Shown: piece after piece, positions 1-12,400 of the stretch
Layout: every line of letters begins with the position of its first letter
Numbering within the stretch: the first letter of the stretch is position 1
NCBI GenBank assembly: GCA_028095005.1
Contig: CM051459.1
Coordinates: 204,143,902 to 204,207,901 of the forward strand
Reading direction: 5' to 3'
Length of the DNA: 64,000 nucleotides
Origin: Rhynchospora pubera
Taxonomy: Eukaryota > Streptophyta > Magnoliopsida > Poales > Cyperaceae
Notes under the pieces: generated by a model
Told to the model about the DNA's origin: nothing
Database searches by the model: none
Seen by the model: the letters and a program-made list of their open reading frames with translations, nothing else
Program-made: the position numbers and the translations under genes

Positions 1-1318
1 AGTACCAAACAGTGGGGATAACCAATTATCATGCTTCTGGCCATAGAACCGTTCAAAGATGTAAAGCTTTGTCCACAATGACTGATATCATTTCACTTTC
101 AGGCAAGGACATTTGTTTCAACTGGTACACAATGGAAGTAAGTATTGGGGAAGAACACAATAATGTTTAACAAATGATGGAAGTAGTATATCTGATCGAG
201 TAATTCACAACTGGCAGGCATCTGTTGGATAAAATAACTAAAATCATCCAATCTCAGGCACAAAATAGACAAAGAATAATTCAATACAATTACAAACATA
301 ACAGAAAAAAAGAAATGAAACTACTTGAATCTTTCACCTTGATGTTAAAAAATACTCCAATTTGCTCCCACTGCAGCCTCTATCCTCGCCATTTTGAAGC
401 TCATTTCTGTTCCCCTTTTCGCCAATCAGTCCATTTTCCCAAATCAAGCACTTCTCCTCTCGTCAACATTCTCAGAGAAGGGACCCAAAGAGACTTGTCA
501 GAGAATGGAAACGAAAGGAACCCGCGAAAGAGGAAGTGATGCATCGATCGAGTGAAGCGAGGGTTTAGTCGGTTTACACCGAAACTTTCTCATATTATCT
601 TTTTAGATTAAGATGATTTTGTTTTTCTTGACCGAACTAGATCGAATCCAATACCGGAGTTTGGAGAAAGAGAGTTAGGCGGAAAAAAATGTTTCGGTCC
701 GTGCCGGTTAAGTTTCTCTTTCGTTCCTCAACAGTTTCTCGTCTGTTCCGCCAACTTTGGCTTTGAAACCGCCGCTCCTCTCTCAACGCACAACTCAGAA
801 TAACAAAAAATTACAAATGACGTGGAGACATCCGATTTTCCTATGTGACATTTTAATAGTTTCATTCATGAATGTCTCTTCGGAGACATCCGATAAAAAA
901 AAATAAATTCATTCATGAATAATTCTCCTAAAGCCGTTTTATTAGTTGAATTTTTTTTTTTAGATTTCTATTCGCTTTAGGGAAATAAATAGTTGGAAAC
1001 CAATTACTCCTTCTAATAGTGCTTATGGAAAACAAATTTACTTTTCAGCATCATGTTTTTTTATCGACTTTTCTTGTTCAATTTATTTAATCATAACTTG
1101 TCCCCATTTAGATCATATGGGAATAGAAAGAATAGCTTCTTCAATCTTCATAGACGTAAATTTATTATAAATAATCCAAATTCATCACAAAATTACACAC
1201 TTTCCAATACTTTCAGCCTAGAAATAGACTATTCCTCTTATTCCTAAGCAATCCAAACGGAATCAAGGAGAAAAAATTCTTCCTAGTAGGTTAGATTGCT
1301 ATAGTTTTTCTTTAGCTT
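1..1318. other. Left-edge region without a firm gene
   Basis: No protein family is recognisable on either strand. The minus strand between about 300 and 560 is GC-richer. It has a purine-rich leader, a 15-codon ORF (MARIEAAVGANWSIF) and a possible splice donor (atcaag/gtgaaa), so it could be the untranslated first exon of a minus-strand gene lying left of the window. That is a guess from composition only. The part from 800 to 1260 is AT-rich. It ends in a tract that reads atccaaacgg, similar to MITE ends elsewhere in the window. Confidence 0.3.
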
Positions 1319-1565
1319 TCTCCCATCCCACGCTCGGGAGGGTATCCTCTGCCAACCTTTTGAGGTTGGTAGAGGGCCAACTCTTGATCCGAGCCATTCG
1401 ATCTAATCTCGACGGTTAAGATTTTTCGAGCCTATCAATCTCAGTTACATGCACGGGGCTCCCTTAACCATTGAGATTAGATCTAACGGTTTAGATCGAA
1501 AGTTGTCACTCTACCCACCTTAAAAGGTCGGTAGAGGATGTGATTCCCCCACGCTCCAGCCTCCC
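1319..1565. repeat. Foldback element with two internal hairpins
   Basis: Two arms of about 80 bp, roughly 1341-1432 and 1468-1560, are imperfect inverted copies of each other. Each arm contains its own short palindrome. At 1346-1375 the 13-nt arms pair with one mismatch around tttg. At 1509-1536 the 13-nt arms pair with one mismatch around a 2-nt loop. No target-site duplication was found. It is probably a MITE-like foldback element. Confidence 0.5.
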
Positions 1566-2056
1566 ACTCAACTTATAATCGTAGCTTTGGATCGAACTTT
1601 TCTAAAGAATGTAGAAATTTGTTTAACATGGATTACTTTTTTTTTTATATATGGACTAAAATTTGAATCGTTCATTCAAAATAATAAAATGACTTTGATT
1701 GATAAGGACACGAATAGGTCTTAAAAAAAACCCATACATTGCGGATTTTCGTGAATAGATATAGATTTGGCAATTATTCACCTAACTCGAACTTTAATGT
1801 ATATTATAGAATCGTCTATCGTCTGCATGAAACTAATATAAATAGACACGCAAGGTCTAATTTTTAATTAAGAAATCAAGTAAAAAAAAATCAAACAATT
1901 CCTCTCAGAAAATTGAATATAATTTGGAGACCTCATAGGTTCTTAACTTCTTATTATTGAGTAGTGGTGATTTATAATAAAAATATCATTAGAGAAATTT
2001 TTTTTAAGAAATTCTTGGATATTCTTTTGAGTAATTAGGAAGGAAAATCAACTACA

Positions 2057-2190
2057 CCGCCTCCGCTGCTTAGTTCAACTGGATAGGCATAGAGCCTTCT
2101 AAGGGAGTGGCTCAAGTTTGAATTTCATCTTTGGTGGTGATGATGTGTGTGTGAGTGTGATCCTACGGGGAAGAATAAAAAAAAACCTGC
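2057..2190 (+). mobile_element. tRNA-derived SINE
   Basis: The head reads like a tRNA. A box-A-like tract tagttcaactgg is at 2071-2082, and an anticodon-arm-like segment cttctaag follows at about 2097-2104. A box-B-like tract ggctcaagttt is at 2109-2119. A GT-rich body and an A-rich end (aataaaaaaaaa, about 2173-2185) come next. This is the layout of plant tRNA-related SINEs with an internal RNA polymerase III promoter. It is not a functional tRNA because the acceptor and T arms do not close. Target-site duplications were not resolved. Confidence 0.5.
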
Positions 2191-2256
2191 ACCATCCGGC
2201 ATTGATCGACATCCCTAAATGATAAATAGTAAGATTTATTAATTGTGACTGTCTTC

Positions 2257-2994
2257 TGTCACGATCCCAGATGGTTCAACAATTGAGAGTGCTGGATAAA
2301 CTCAGTTTTAGGATGGTAACCATGAGATGCAAAGTATTTGACTCAGTCAAACCAGAGAAGGAGATAGAAAATGTGATGTTAGCATATAGAGAGGGAATGA
2401 GGTGTCTGATAGGTGGGCCCAATAAGAATAACGGAAAAAAAATAACTCAGCTAGTTCCGTTAAATGTGGGTCTCTGAAGAAAGAGGGGCCAAGTTGTTTT
2501 CCGTTAAAGAGATAACAGAAGGAAAGAACGTTAGTGAAGGAATTTATCTATGCATATGAGAGTGTGAACCGTAGAAGGGGGACCACTGCAACAGCGAGTA
2601 TTTCGTTTTCATCTCTGTAATTCGTAGATTTAATAATCATGTTTTTACTTCTGTAATTTCTACTCTATATAAAAGAAGAGAGTGAGAGATTAGGGATATC
2701 GTTGAATCTGAAACCCTAAAACCTTCTCATTTTATGCTTATTTCTCGGATTGCATTCCGATAGCTTTTCTTACCATTACAAACCCTTGTATCTTCGATTA
2801 TTGTTGGCCTTATTGCCATTTTATATCTTATATCCATTATCTTTCATTATTCTCTTTCAATTTCAGTTAATTTTGCTCTTATTAGATCCAATTGAAGGGT
2901 TTTGGGTCTGATATTAGCTTGTATCAGTTCAGTTTACTGTTCTTGTTGTGTTCAGTAGCGGTTTTGAGTTGTTTACCAGCTCAGGAACATTACA
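2257..2994 (+). repeat. Element A 5' LTR
   Basis: This 738-bp LTR has TG...CA ends and matches 16204-16941. A TATA box (tatataaaa) is at 2666-2674, and the same box is at 16613-16621 in the other LTR. The first 220 bp contain an open frame (2271-2477) that duplicates the C-terminal tail of the element's protein, because the coding frame runs into the 3' LTR. Confidence 0.93.
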
Positions 2995-2996
2995 AG

Positions 2997-3011
2997 TGGT
3001 ATGAGAGCACC
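2997..3011 (+). other. Element A primer-binding site
   Basis: The sequence tggtatgagagcacc begins two bases after the 5' LTR. It matches the usual tggtatcagagc site for the initiator methionine tRNA 3' end with one mismatch. It would prime minus-strand synthesis. Confidence 0.7.
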
Positions 3012-3037
3012 GGTCATTAAGGGCCAGTGTTGTTGAA

Positions 3038-4009
3038 ATGGTGATTGAAGATTGGAGATCGAGGCACGATCGATTGGAAGCGATGTTGAGGAAAACTGAA
3101 GAAAGACATAACCAACTCCACCCCATGACACACAGAGATGAAGAAAGGAAGAAGGCGATTGATGGCAACATATTTGTGAAAGGTTTGGATATCTCAGTAA
3201 CTAGCCTAACCTTATTTGAATGGTTTGCACCTTATGGATTAATCCTCTCTTGTAAAGTGGCGAGGGATACTAATTACCTATCCAAAGGGTATGGCTTTGT
3301 GCAATTTAGTTGTGTTGATTCAGCTATAAAAGCTATTAGAGGCCTAAATGGATCTGTCAAAGATGGGAGTAGAATTTGGGTAGGTCCTTTTGTTGCCAAG
3401 AAGGAAAGGGATAAAACAAAAATTGTATTGAGGCAGTGTGATGATGTAAGGAGTTTTAAAATGAGACCTAATCAAAGTCAGATAAGAAGTAGGTGTGCTG
3501 ACAGTGAGATCAATAATAGACAATTGGAAAAAAGGGAAGTGTATGAAGGATTGATTGTTGTGGATAATACCAACAAGGTTGACATGAAGGAGAGTGAAAA
3601 AGAGGGTGCTGTTGAAGGGAGTGTAGTTGCTTTTGAAGAAAAGAATGATTTAGAAATGGATGTGATTTTTGAGATGCAAGAAGTACAGCCTGCACTTGAG
3701 CCTGATGTGCAACTAGTATTTCTAAAAATTCAACCTACACCCCAACAAGTGCAGTCCACTGCTCAGATAGTTAATAATGTTCTTGAGCCTACAAAATCTG
3801 TGACCTTTTCAAAATATCCTATCTCTGAAGAGCAGCTGAGAATTATGAATAAAATGGAGGGTAAAGGAAGAGGTGCCATGCAAGATCAGCAAATTAGAAA
3901 AGAATTAAGGGTGGCGGATGTAAGTACTGTAGTGAAATGGAATGGAGAAAGAGGAAGGAAGAATCCTAAAAATGAACAATTTAGGGAAGGGTATAAAAGC
4001 ACTTGTTAG
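3038..4009 (+). CDS. Element A ORF1: PABP-like RRM in a gag-like protein
   Basis: The 323-residue ORF starts at the first good ATG after the primer-binding site. Residues 1-42 are charged and helical, like a gag N terminus. Residues 44-126 form one complete RNA-recognition motif, with RNP2 NIFVKGL (44-50) and RNP1 KGYGFVQF (83-90). The flanking words LSCKVA and VGPFVAKKERDK are typical of RRM2 of eukaryotic poly(A)-binding proteins. I infer that this domain was captured from a host PABP transcript. The rest is low-complexity, rich in Q, E and V, with no recognised domain. The ORF ends in TAG (4007-4009), but the same frame stays open and leads straight into the next ORF, so the two halves may once have been one protein, or may be joined by readthrough. 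Confidence 0.8.
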   Translation: MVIEDWRSRHDRLEAMLRKTEERHNQLHPMTHRDEERKKAIDGNIFVKGLDISVTSLTLFEWFAPYGLILSCKVARDTNYLSKGYGFVQFSCVDSAIKAIRGLNGSVKDGSRIWVGPFVAKKERDKTKIVLRQCDDVRSFKMRPNQSQIRSRCADSEINNRQLEKREVYEGLIVVDNTNKVDMKESEKEGAVEGSVVAFEEKNDLEMDVIFEMQEVQPALEPDVQLVFLKIQPTPQQVQSTAQIVNNVLEPTKSVTFSKYPISEEQLRIMNKMEGKGRGAMQDQQIRKELRVADVSTVVKWNGERGRKNPKNEQFREGYKSTC

Positions 4010-4057
4010 AAAATTGAAAATTCCTATTTTGTTGGTGTTGATCCAGGAGGATGTGAA

Positions 4058-5540
4058 ATGAGGCTTATGTGGATGTGGTCAGATTATGGTTGGGTTGATA
4101 ATGGTGCAGAGGTGAGGATAAAAGGAGTGCAGCCGGAATGGGCCCTTAGATTGCAACTGGCAATTCAGTTAGTGCTAGCATGCAAGGAAAATAAATTTTC
4201 TTACCTTGATGATGATGATCCAAAGGGAGAACAATTAACACGCCAGCTGACAAACCAGGGATCATATCATGTGACATCCCAACCATTGCAACCCAAACTA
4301 AAAATATTGTGTTTGAAGTTCAAATCAAGGCACATTATTTTCCAACTCACGGCACCTGCTAGTGAAGCTATGTTTCAACAGTTCAGATTTTGCAATAGAA
4401 AAACCACATTTCAAAATCTTTCCCTCTTTGAAGGATGGCATCTGCTGTACATGAAAGAAGTCAAATCCGACAAAACAAAGGAGAATAAAATGGTGCTCAA
4501 GAGGTGTGGTGAGGTGCCTATAGCTCTAACAGAGGTGGAGAACGATGTAAGAGTTGGAGGAGTAAAGTTGGTTGTTGATAGATGTGTGGATACAGTTAAA
4601 AGAAATGACTCAGGAATTAATGTAGTAGTGAAAAATGATTCATACCAGCTAGCAGGTAAAATAGTAAATCTTTGTGTGAAACAACCTAGGAGAAAGGGGT
4701 CTGCTGATTGTGACATTAGGAGGATCAGTAAGGAAGTGAGACATACCAGACCCATACAAGATGTAGAAGGGTATAATGGTCCATGGGTAAAATTTAAATT
4801 TCATTACTTTGATGGTAAAAATCCAATGAGGTGGTTAATGAAGTGTGAGCTACACTTTGAGAGATGTGAAGTAGCTGAAGTTTTTAAAAGAAGGATGTTA
4901 CTTTATTTTGTTACATTGAATGAAGATATGTGCACCACTGGATGTAATTCAACCGGTGAAAATGAAGCTCCAGGGAAGAACCGATTGGTGAAAAGATCAG
5001 AAATTATGGTGGGGATGTACACCAAAATGCAACATTCTCCTCAACTAATGCACTGTGCACCTCAACTTGTGCAACATACATCTCAACCAGTGCATTCAGT
5101 GTCACATCCTCTACTTCAGGCATCTCAAAATGTGCAAGTTAGACTGGTGCAAGTGTATGATTTAATAGGCAGTGTAGACGGACACTCTAATTTCAGCCCC
5201 AACATGTTGCAACCAAAGAAGCCTGAGAGAAAACTTAAGCTGGTACATCCTAATTTTATGGAAGTTATAAAGCAAGAAGAAGTAAGGAAGGTCACTGTCA
5301 AGCAAAATGTAAGTGACATTGGTGGAAAAGGACAGCAGTTGGTGTTAAAGAAGTTGAAGGTGGTTCTCAAGAAGCCATTATCATTGCCACAACATCAGAC
5401 TGGTGATCATATTTCAGGTATTTCTATACTCTCAACTTTGAGACATGTGTGTGAAACTAGGGGTGAAAGGAGTAGTAGTTTTATTTGTGCTTACCACAAG
5501 ACCAAACTGATGGTAAATGAAACTGAGAGTGGCACTAGAG
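4058..5540 (+). CDS. Element A ORF2, 5' part: gag-like, split by element B
   Basis: This segment is in the same frame as ORF1 after 16 open codons. Residues about 243-295, around FHYFDGKNPMRWLMKCELHF, resemble the retrotransposon gag domain (pattern FDG-NP--W). A stretch near residues 325-365 repeats Q-L/V-H-P words. A segment starting about 5335 (QLVLKKLKVV...GDHIS) recurs in diverged form just after the nested insertion at about 15255. The genuine coding part ends at 5540, where element B begins. The last nine codons up to 5569 come from the inserted LTR. No zinc knuckle, protease or polymerase motif is visible. Confidence 0.65.
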
Positions 5541-7299
5541 TGTTGGAGTTATGTCCTAGAAGTCAATAATTTAATGACTTAATTATTAGTTTATGTTATG
5601 GATGATATTTTATCATCTGTTCCTAGGTTTATTATTGACAGATCATTCAGGTTGAGGATCTGAATTGTAGATCTCTGTGGATCATTCTTTAGAATGACAA
5701 TAATAAATCTAAACGGTCCATAATCTTGATAATTAACAAGGAACATTAATTATCATATAAGATTAGTATGCAAGTTAAGTGATGATTAAGTTCTACAAAT
5801 CATAGGTAAAGAGTTACCAATTTAATTGCATATGTATATGTTATGGAACATAGTACAGGACTTGACCCAACGAAATAAACATATGGATTGTGTTATGTGT
5901 CATTGTTTATTTCGTTATGATTTTGGTTCTAAGTTTGAGATGATTATCTTTTCCACATGAGGATAGGTTCTATAAATCTCGTCTACCGCTGATTCCCGTT
6001 AAGGGCTGCTATACGGACTTGATTTACGTTCTCTTGAATTGTGCGGGGAAAAGCTAATCATCAAGAAAACCGTATGTCCCTCATTAATTCACTTAGTGAG
6101 TGGCGATATCTGTTTGGGCCCCTTGATGGAGTTGGATCGTATGCGCGCAACTAAGCGATCAACTCTAGATCAAGAAACGTATAATCTGCAAGAATGACAC
6201 ATTCATATCTTGGATTATACGATGATATCGTGAGACATAAGAATCAAAATAGAGAAACATATTTTTTCTCTTATGCAGGATTGAAATATTGTAGCAGTAC
6301 ACTATTTATGCGAATTGGGAATCATAACGTGTTGCTAGATACCACTTATGATTATTGGAATTAAATAACGATTTAATTCCATGGCCAACATAGCATAAAT
6401 CCTCAAAGGGTCACACAAATAGGACATTAATCACACAGTGCATTATTTATTTATTCACAGCAGTAAGTTCTGTGGAAATATGATAAGATTGATTAATTAA
6501 TTATATACCGTTGCGAACCGTTATAATTAATTAAGTCAATGGATCATATAGAAATAAATTAATGCATTAACTAATCCTAAAACAATTATTAATGAGTTAA
6601 TAATTAATTTAGTTCAACACTTATTAATATAAATGGTTATATTGATGAATTGGGCCGTTATTTAAATAGCAAATATATAGCCCAATTAAAGAGCAAAGTT
6701 GAGGGACCTTAATTATATGAATTAATGGTCCAAATGAAGGGGTTAAATGGCCCATAAAGGCCCATTTCGTGGCTGCCCATTATGGTGGTAGGTGGGATGG
6801 CATAGTTGTAATTATGCAAGAGGTCAATTAGGTTTTGTGCTCTATATAAGGACCACTTATGAGAGCCTCCACCTAGCTTTCTCTCTCCTCTCATTTCCTC
6901 CCATGAGGCCGCCATTTTTCACCCTCTTCTTCTCTTTTTGCTCATGTGTTGAGCTATTTTCTCTCCACTAAATCAAGGTTGTTGATTGATGCAAGAGAGA
7001 AAACCATAGGGATTAGGCTTGTTCTTTGGGTATGCTAGCACGTACCTTGTAGAACGTGATTAATCCTCCTTGGTGGACTCGAGGGCGGTTACGAGACGTG
7101 GTGGAGACGGTGGAGAAGGCACGCCATCGATTCCCATGCCTTAGTCGAGCCCCGCGAATACGATTTCGCGGGAGGTATCGATTTCTCCTCTTTCTCTTTG
7201 TGTCTATTGCTTAAAGTACTAGATCTCTCTTGCTCTTTGTTTAATTGGATTAATTAAGGGTAATTAGTCACAAAATTAAAATTGGGCAATTTCCTAACA
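5541..7299 (+). repeat. Element B 5' LTR
   Basis: The LTR is 1759 bp with TG...CA ends and matches 13441-15199. A TATA box (tatataag) lies near 6843-6850. The region after it is a likely transcribed leader. The short ORFs inside are not genes. Confidence 0.92.
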
Positions 7300-7300
7300 G

Positions 7301-7312
7301 TGGTATCAGAGC
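7301..7312 (+). other. Element B primer-binding site
   Basis: The sequence tggtatcagagc starts one base after the 5' LTR. It is the canonical plant Copia primer-binding site for initiator methionine tRNA. Confidence 0.85.
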
Positions 7313-9400
7313 ACATGGTCGTACTTAAGCTATTTTGACACTTAATTAAGAGAAATTGGCTAATTAACGGATTAGTAGAGATGATGCGTTTGTTTGCTGT
7401 CTGGAAATGGTATTTTCTGTGTTGTTTCGCGTTTTTCGCTTTGATAAGTTCTCTGGAAGTTTTTGCCATCTACATTAAAGTTGTAGATCTGTGGATTGTG
7501 ATTCTTTTGGCGTTGGATTCACATTTTTCTGAATTAGTATAGATTTATTGTGAATAAAATGGCGACAGTGCGCAGAACCAGTTTCTGCTCGCACTGTCCT
7601 GTTTGAATGGCTTGAAAGATTTATATTTTGAATATAAGTACCAGTGTTCTATAGCTAGAAATAAAGAGGACTTGAAGCTCTTTCTGAGCATGTATAAATT
7701 GTTGCATGACTCGGATTAATTTGTGGGTTTTCAAGTATGAAAAGGAAGATCTTGTCAAATCCAGTTTGTTGAGCAAATCGATTGTTCTAATAAACTGTAC
7801 CAACTGAGAACTCCTTTAAAAATTCTGTTTAAATGGAGTTGTTCTATTTTGAGTTAGGATTCCAGGAAAATTAGTTTCTTAACTTTTCATGGAAGTTTGG
7901 ACCTTCAACTAGGTTAAAACATTTCGATCGACAGTCTGTTCCAGTACAGAATTTGTTGATTGTTTAGTATGTAACTCGAACTTTTTGAACTGAACTTGGT
8001 GGTTTTCTTTTCATGGATAGCTAGCCTATAGTCTAAACTAGTTTTTCTGTGTATATTGTATATATAAAAACTGGATAGAAGGTGGTCTTACAGACCAAAT
8101 GGTTGAGAGGATAAGCTGAAAATCTCATAACGGTGTTTCGTGCACTTGTAAGAGATTTGTCATTTTTGATTCTCCCAGATGGTTTAAGACTTCTTCTTGA
8201 AATTTTTACTGGTAATCACAATTATGATAAGGAGCTTAAGTAATTTATTTGAGAATTTTTGGAGACCTAAAACCTTTGTTTTTATTGGATTCCATTAGTT
8301 ACGTTTTTTAATAAATTACTGTTTTTCTAAGTATTCAAATTAGTTGAAAACAATTAGAAAACTCCTTGTTTGATCTCCTTTCAGTTATGGGATGTTGAAA
8401 GAACTTTCTAAATGAATTTAAACAAGTTTTGTTGTTTAAAATTGAGAATTTGTACACGGAATTTACTTATGGCAAACAAATCGCAAAGATGCTTGAAAAT
8501 CGTTAATTGGAAACAAAGTGCTTGTATGTGCTAACTTTGTTTTGTAGGTGGATAGTGGGTTTAGTATGGCTCAAGACTCAATGCCTTGTGGTTGTATTTG
8601 AATGCATGTGTGAATGTTTGTAATGCGGCCTTTGGTGCCATTAATTAATTAATTTGTTGATTAATTTTTGTATGTAACTTGTGAGGCTTGCATGCCCCTA
8701 AGGTTAGGATGGGAATATGATGTTTTCACATGTATTTTGTACCTTTATTTTATATAGGATTTAGATCCTTATAGAATTTAGTGGGAGGGACAAGGATTAG
8801 ATTAGTTTTGCTCCATGGACGATGTGGCGAAACTAATGCAAGCGGGAGCCATACAAACCCACAACTATGAGATGCTTATATGTGATTGCTTGTGATTGCT
8901 ATGAATTGTCATAGGCTAGGTATGGGTGTATGCTTACATGACCACCAAACAAGTGTCATATGATTGATAGTCCCAACTAAAACTCGATTAAGTGAAATCG
9001 CCCTCCTTCTCTCTATCCCCTTCACGCCGATTGTCACTCATGGCGCGGTCCGCCCAAGCGGACGTCATGGTTGCCAATTCGGTAGTCGGGGTGCAAATAG
9101 CTAAGATTTGCAAGGAGCAAATAGTGAGAGGTTACTTTTCGATGGACCCAACTAGAGTTTGGACATCAGGGCGAAGTTTGTAAATATACTTAGATATTCA
9201 CAAACCAAGAATCATATGGAACGATATGATTGGTTGGAGAACCTACCTTGTCTAATTAAGTAGGGTGACGTGCCATAGCAGGCTCTACTTGATGAAAACC
9301 GGGATCTTGGAAAACCAACTACATTTGGGACATTAAATAAATGTAGTGGGAGTTTTATTTGTTATAAATAAAACAATTGCATAAACTAAATGACCTTAAA
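7313..9400 (+). other. Element B leader / decayed 5' internal region
   Basis: The stretch after the primer-binding site is AT-rich and lacks long ORFs. A 63-codon frame at 8992-9183 resembles no family I know. The segment probably holds the untranslated leader and the remains of gag, but I cannot place a gag motif with confidence. Confidence 0.35.
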
Positions 9401-12400
9401 TTGATTTTGTTATAGATATTAAAATTGTTAATTTTGTTGCGATCAATCTTTGAAAATAAACAAACTCATTTCTAAAAGTATTTACTTAAAGAAGTAATAC
9501 TGATTCCTAAGACACGATCTTAGTGAAGAGAAATTTGAGTATGTCAATTCCCAAAAACTTTCCTCAAACTACCCGAACGTAGCAACGCGATGATTGATTG
9601 ACTTTTGGCGAAAAGTTATTCAATAAAGCGTATGGCTAATATCCTCATTTGAAATTTCTAGATCTTTGAATTAGAGAATTCATATGGACTAGATTTAACT
9701 CGTACGCTCTTATCCACTTACTCAAGAAAGTGTTTTTGGAGAAAGTAGATATTAACTCCATCATTTATGATCGAGTATAAAGAGTATGAGTTGACAAAGA
9801 GATTCTTCTTTTATAAAAGGATACATGAACGTTTCATTGGCTTACAAATCGAAAGATTTAAATAGCTAATTGATAACTAGAGATATTGATCTCCGATATC
9901 AAGGATTATTGATATTGTCATACGGTCTCTTTCTAGTATTAAAGGATATGACGTTACCTTTTACGCACACTTGTTGGTGAAAAAGGTAATTGGTTAAGTA
10001 TTCAAAAAATACTTCACCAAGGTATGAGTTGAAATTTTCGAGACCCTCATTTATGACCATGTGTCACATGAGATGTTTCATTTGCCGTTTATGGAGGCAT
10101 TTGAAAGGTCGTTCGAAATACCATGATTATAATGATCTAATCCTAAGAAGTATGTGTCGTTCAAATTATCTCACTATCTCTGATTTACACTAATAATTTG
10201 ATACTAGTTCATATGCTCGCATTTAACGAAATGTGTTAGCAATGAAGAATAGGAGAATGTTCGAGAGATGTAAAGTAAACTCCGTATAGGCAATGACTTG
10301 TTCGTCTAAGTCATTACCATTGAATACGTAGAGTTATCTTTATTAAGAGTTTGTTTAGGAATTGAAGGCTGCATACCTTAATCCTAACTTCTCAAAACAT
10401 CTCCACTTCATATTCGATGAAATGGATGATTATGTTTAATAAAAGACAAGTTCTTTTATTCTGGATTTGTTTATATGATTTCATGCATCTTGATTGAATT
10501 TGCTTGAAATAGATAAGCAAGTTTTGAATGACAAATAGGATGCATAAGACTTGACATAAAGTATTTGACTTTCATGTTATATATAACCGCTTAGTCACAT
10601 ACATAAACGAGAATCGCATTACGAGAGTCTCCGTAACATAGAGCTCGTAAATTCAATTCGATTTCAAATCGATTGATATGCGAATCATGTTTGTTAAATG
10701 ACAAAAGCGCCTTTAACCTACAAAGGTTTAAGGACAAGTGACTTGATTAGGACTTTTACATATCGATGTATAAAGACCAATAAGTACTTGTGCGATGAAA
10801 GGTTATTGATACTTTACTACTTAACCAACGATCATTATTAACATATCTATTTGATAAGGTATAAGTATAACCTTTTGACTAGTTCAAAGGAGTTCAAGTG
10901 TAAAGTTGAAAGACCGTTCAAGAGAAAGAAAAAGTCTTACAATTAATCACGGTAAATAGTTAAGTCACATGATTTGAAATATTATCTAAAGAGTATGAAA
11001 GTAGTTTCACAACTCGCTCCATGAGGAATAATATGTCCAAGAGTGGAGGTATCGAACAATATTTTGTATGGTTCGATCGATAATAAATCAAATTGACTTA
11101 TTCGACTCGTATTAGGGAATTATGTTTGAGGACAATATTGTTTACACTGAATGGTGTTCCATCGAAGTCTATTGAGGAAGATATCTTACGAGATTTTGAT
11201 CTCTAAGTATAATGCTTCTTAAGATTTGGTGTTGAGAAGCTTATTTCAAGTATTGTTGACTTGTAAGCTTAAACCAAATAAGACACTATATATTTGTAGG
11301 ATGCTTTATATTAAAAGGCACTACTTCCACGAATATGATAAGAACAAAGTAGTTGTTGCTAATCATAATGTAGTCTTGATGAATTGAAATTCTCAAGAAG
11401 AAGTAGTGGGAGTAAAGTGAGCATTAAAATAGTTTATGCGTCACTACAAGAAGTACTCTTATGGGAAACTTGTCACTCCATACATGGTACTTAGTGGGAG
11501 TTGAGCGAAACTTCATTCACAAGTTGTTTTGAAAGAAGTTTAATAGTATGCTCCTTCTAATGAGGACTCAACCATCTCACGAGTTGATGATGTTTGAGAA
11601 ACTCATGAAATATATGAGGAGTCAAGAACTCATTCAAAAATCGTTGTGGAAGAAGTTCATGAACCTCAAGTACCAATCCTACAAAAGATCAACGATAGTT
11701 GATTTCCTAAGCCGTTTGGTGCATAGGTTGTCACAACATTCTCGTACTAAGGATATGAGAATCCGTTGATAAACAAAGAAACGATGGAACGATCCGATTC
11801 CACATATATGGTTCGAATTCATATGATCTTAAATAAAATTCATGTATAACAACAAGGTATAGACCTTGGTTGATGTTCATGAAGGAGCAATCCATCAAGA
11901 ACGTTTAGATCTTCAAAAGGAAAGATCGACATGGATAACAAATCGACTATGTACAAAGCGCGGCTTCTCGCTTGTAGCTATGTCTAAGTCGATGACTAAT
12001 TGACTACGTACAAAGCACAACCTCTTGCTTGTGGCTATGTATAAGTCAATAAAGATCATTCTAGCAATAATTGTATTTCATATATATTGATATATGGAAA
12101 AACACATAAAACCGCCTTCTTCGTATGAATGAAGGAAGATGTTGTGCATTTGACACAAATCGAGGTTTTATTTAATGTATTGCTAAAAACATACGCATGC
12201 TTCAAGGATCCATTAATGGATTAAAGCAAGTGTTGTGGAGATTGGAATAAAAGTTTTGACAAGGAAGTCAAGGAGTTGAGCTTCGTCAAAAAGTATCTTG
12301 TATAAACAAGATATTCAGTGGGAGCATAATTGTATTATTTGTATTGTTCAAGATAACAATTCATTAATTGGGAATAACATTAAGAAAAATGAACATTGTC

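Noticed and set aside
225..539. 104-codon plus-strand ORF near the left edge
   Set aside because: No domain, mixed composition, and no splice or promoter context; more likely noncoding.
2057..2190. tRNA gene
   Set aside because: Box A and box B resemble a tRNA but the acceptor stem and T arm do not close; it is a SINE head.
2271..2477. 68-codon ORF as an independent gene
   Set aside because: It lies in the 5' LTR of element A and is the copy of the protein tail encoded in the 3' LTR.
6709..6915. 68-codon minus-strand ORF repeated exactly at 14609-14815
   Set aside because: It occurs twice only because it lies in both LTRs of element B, and has no family resemblance.
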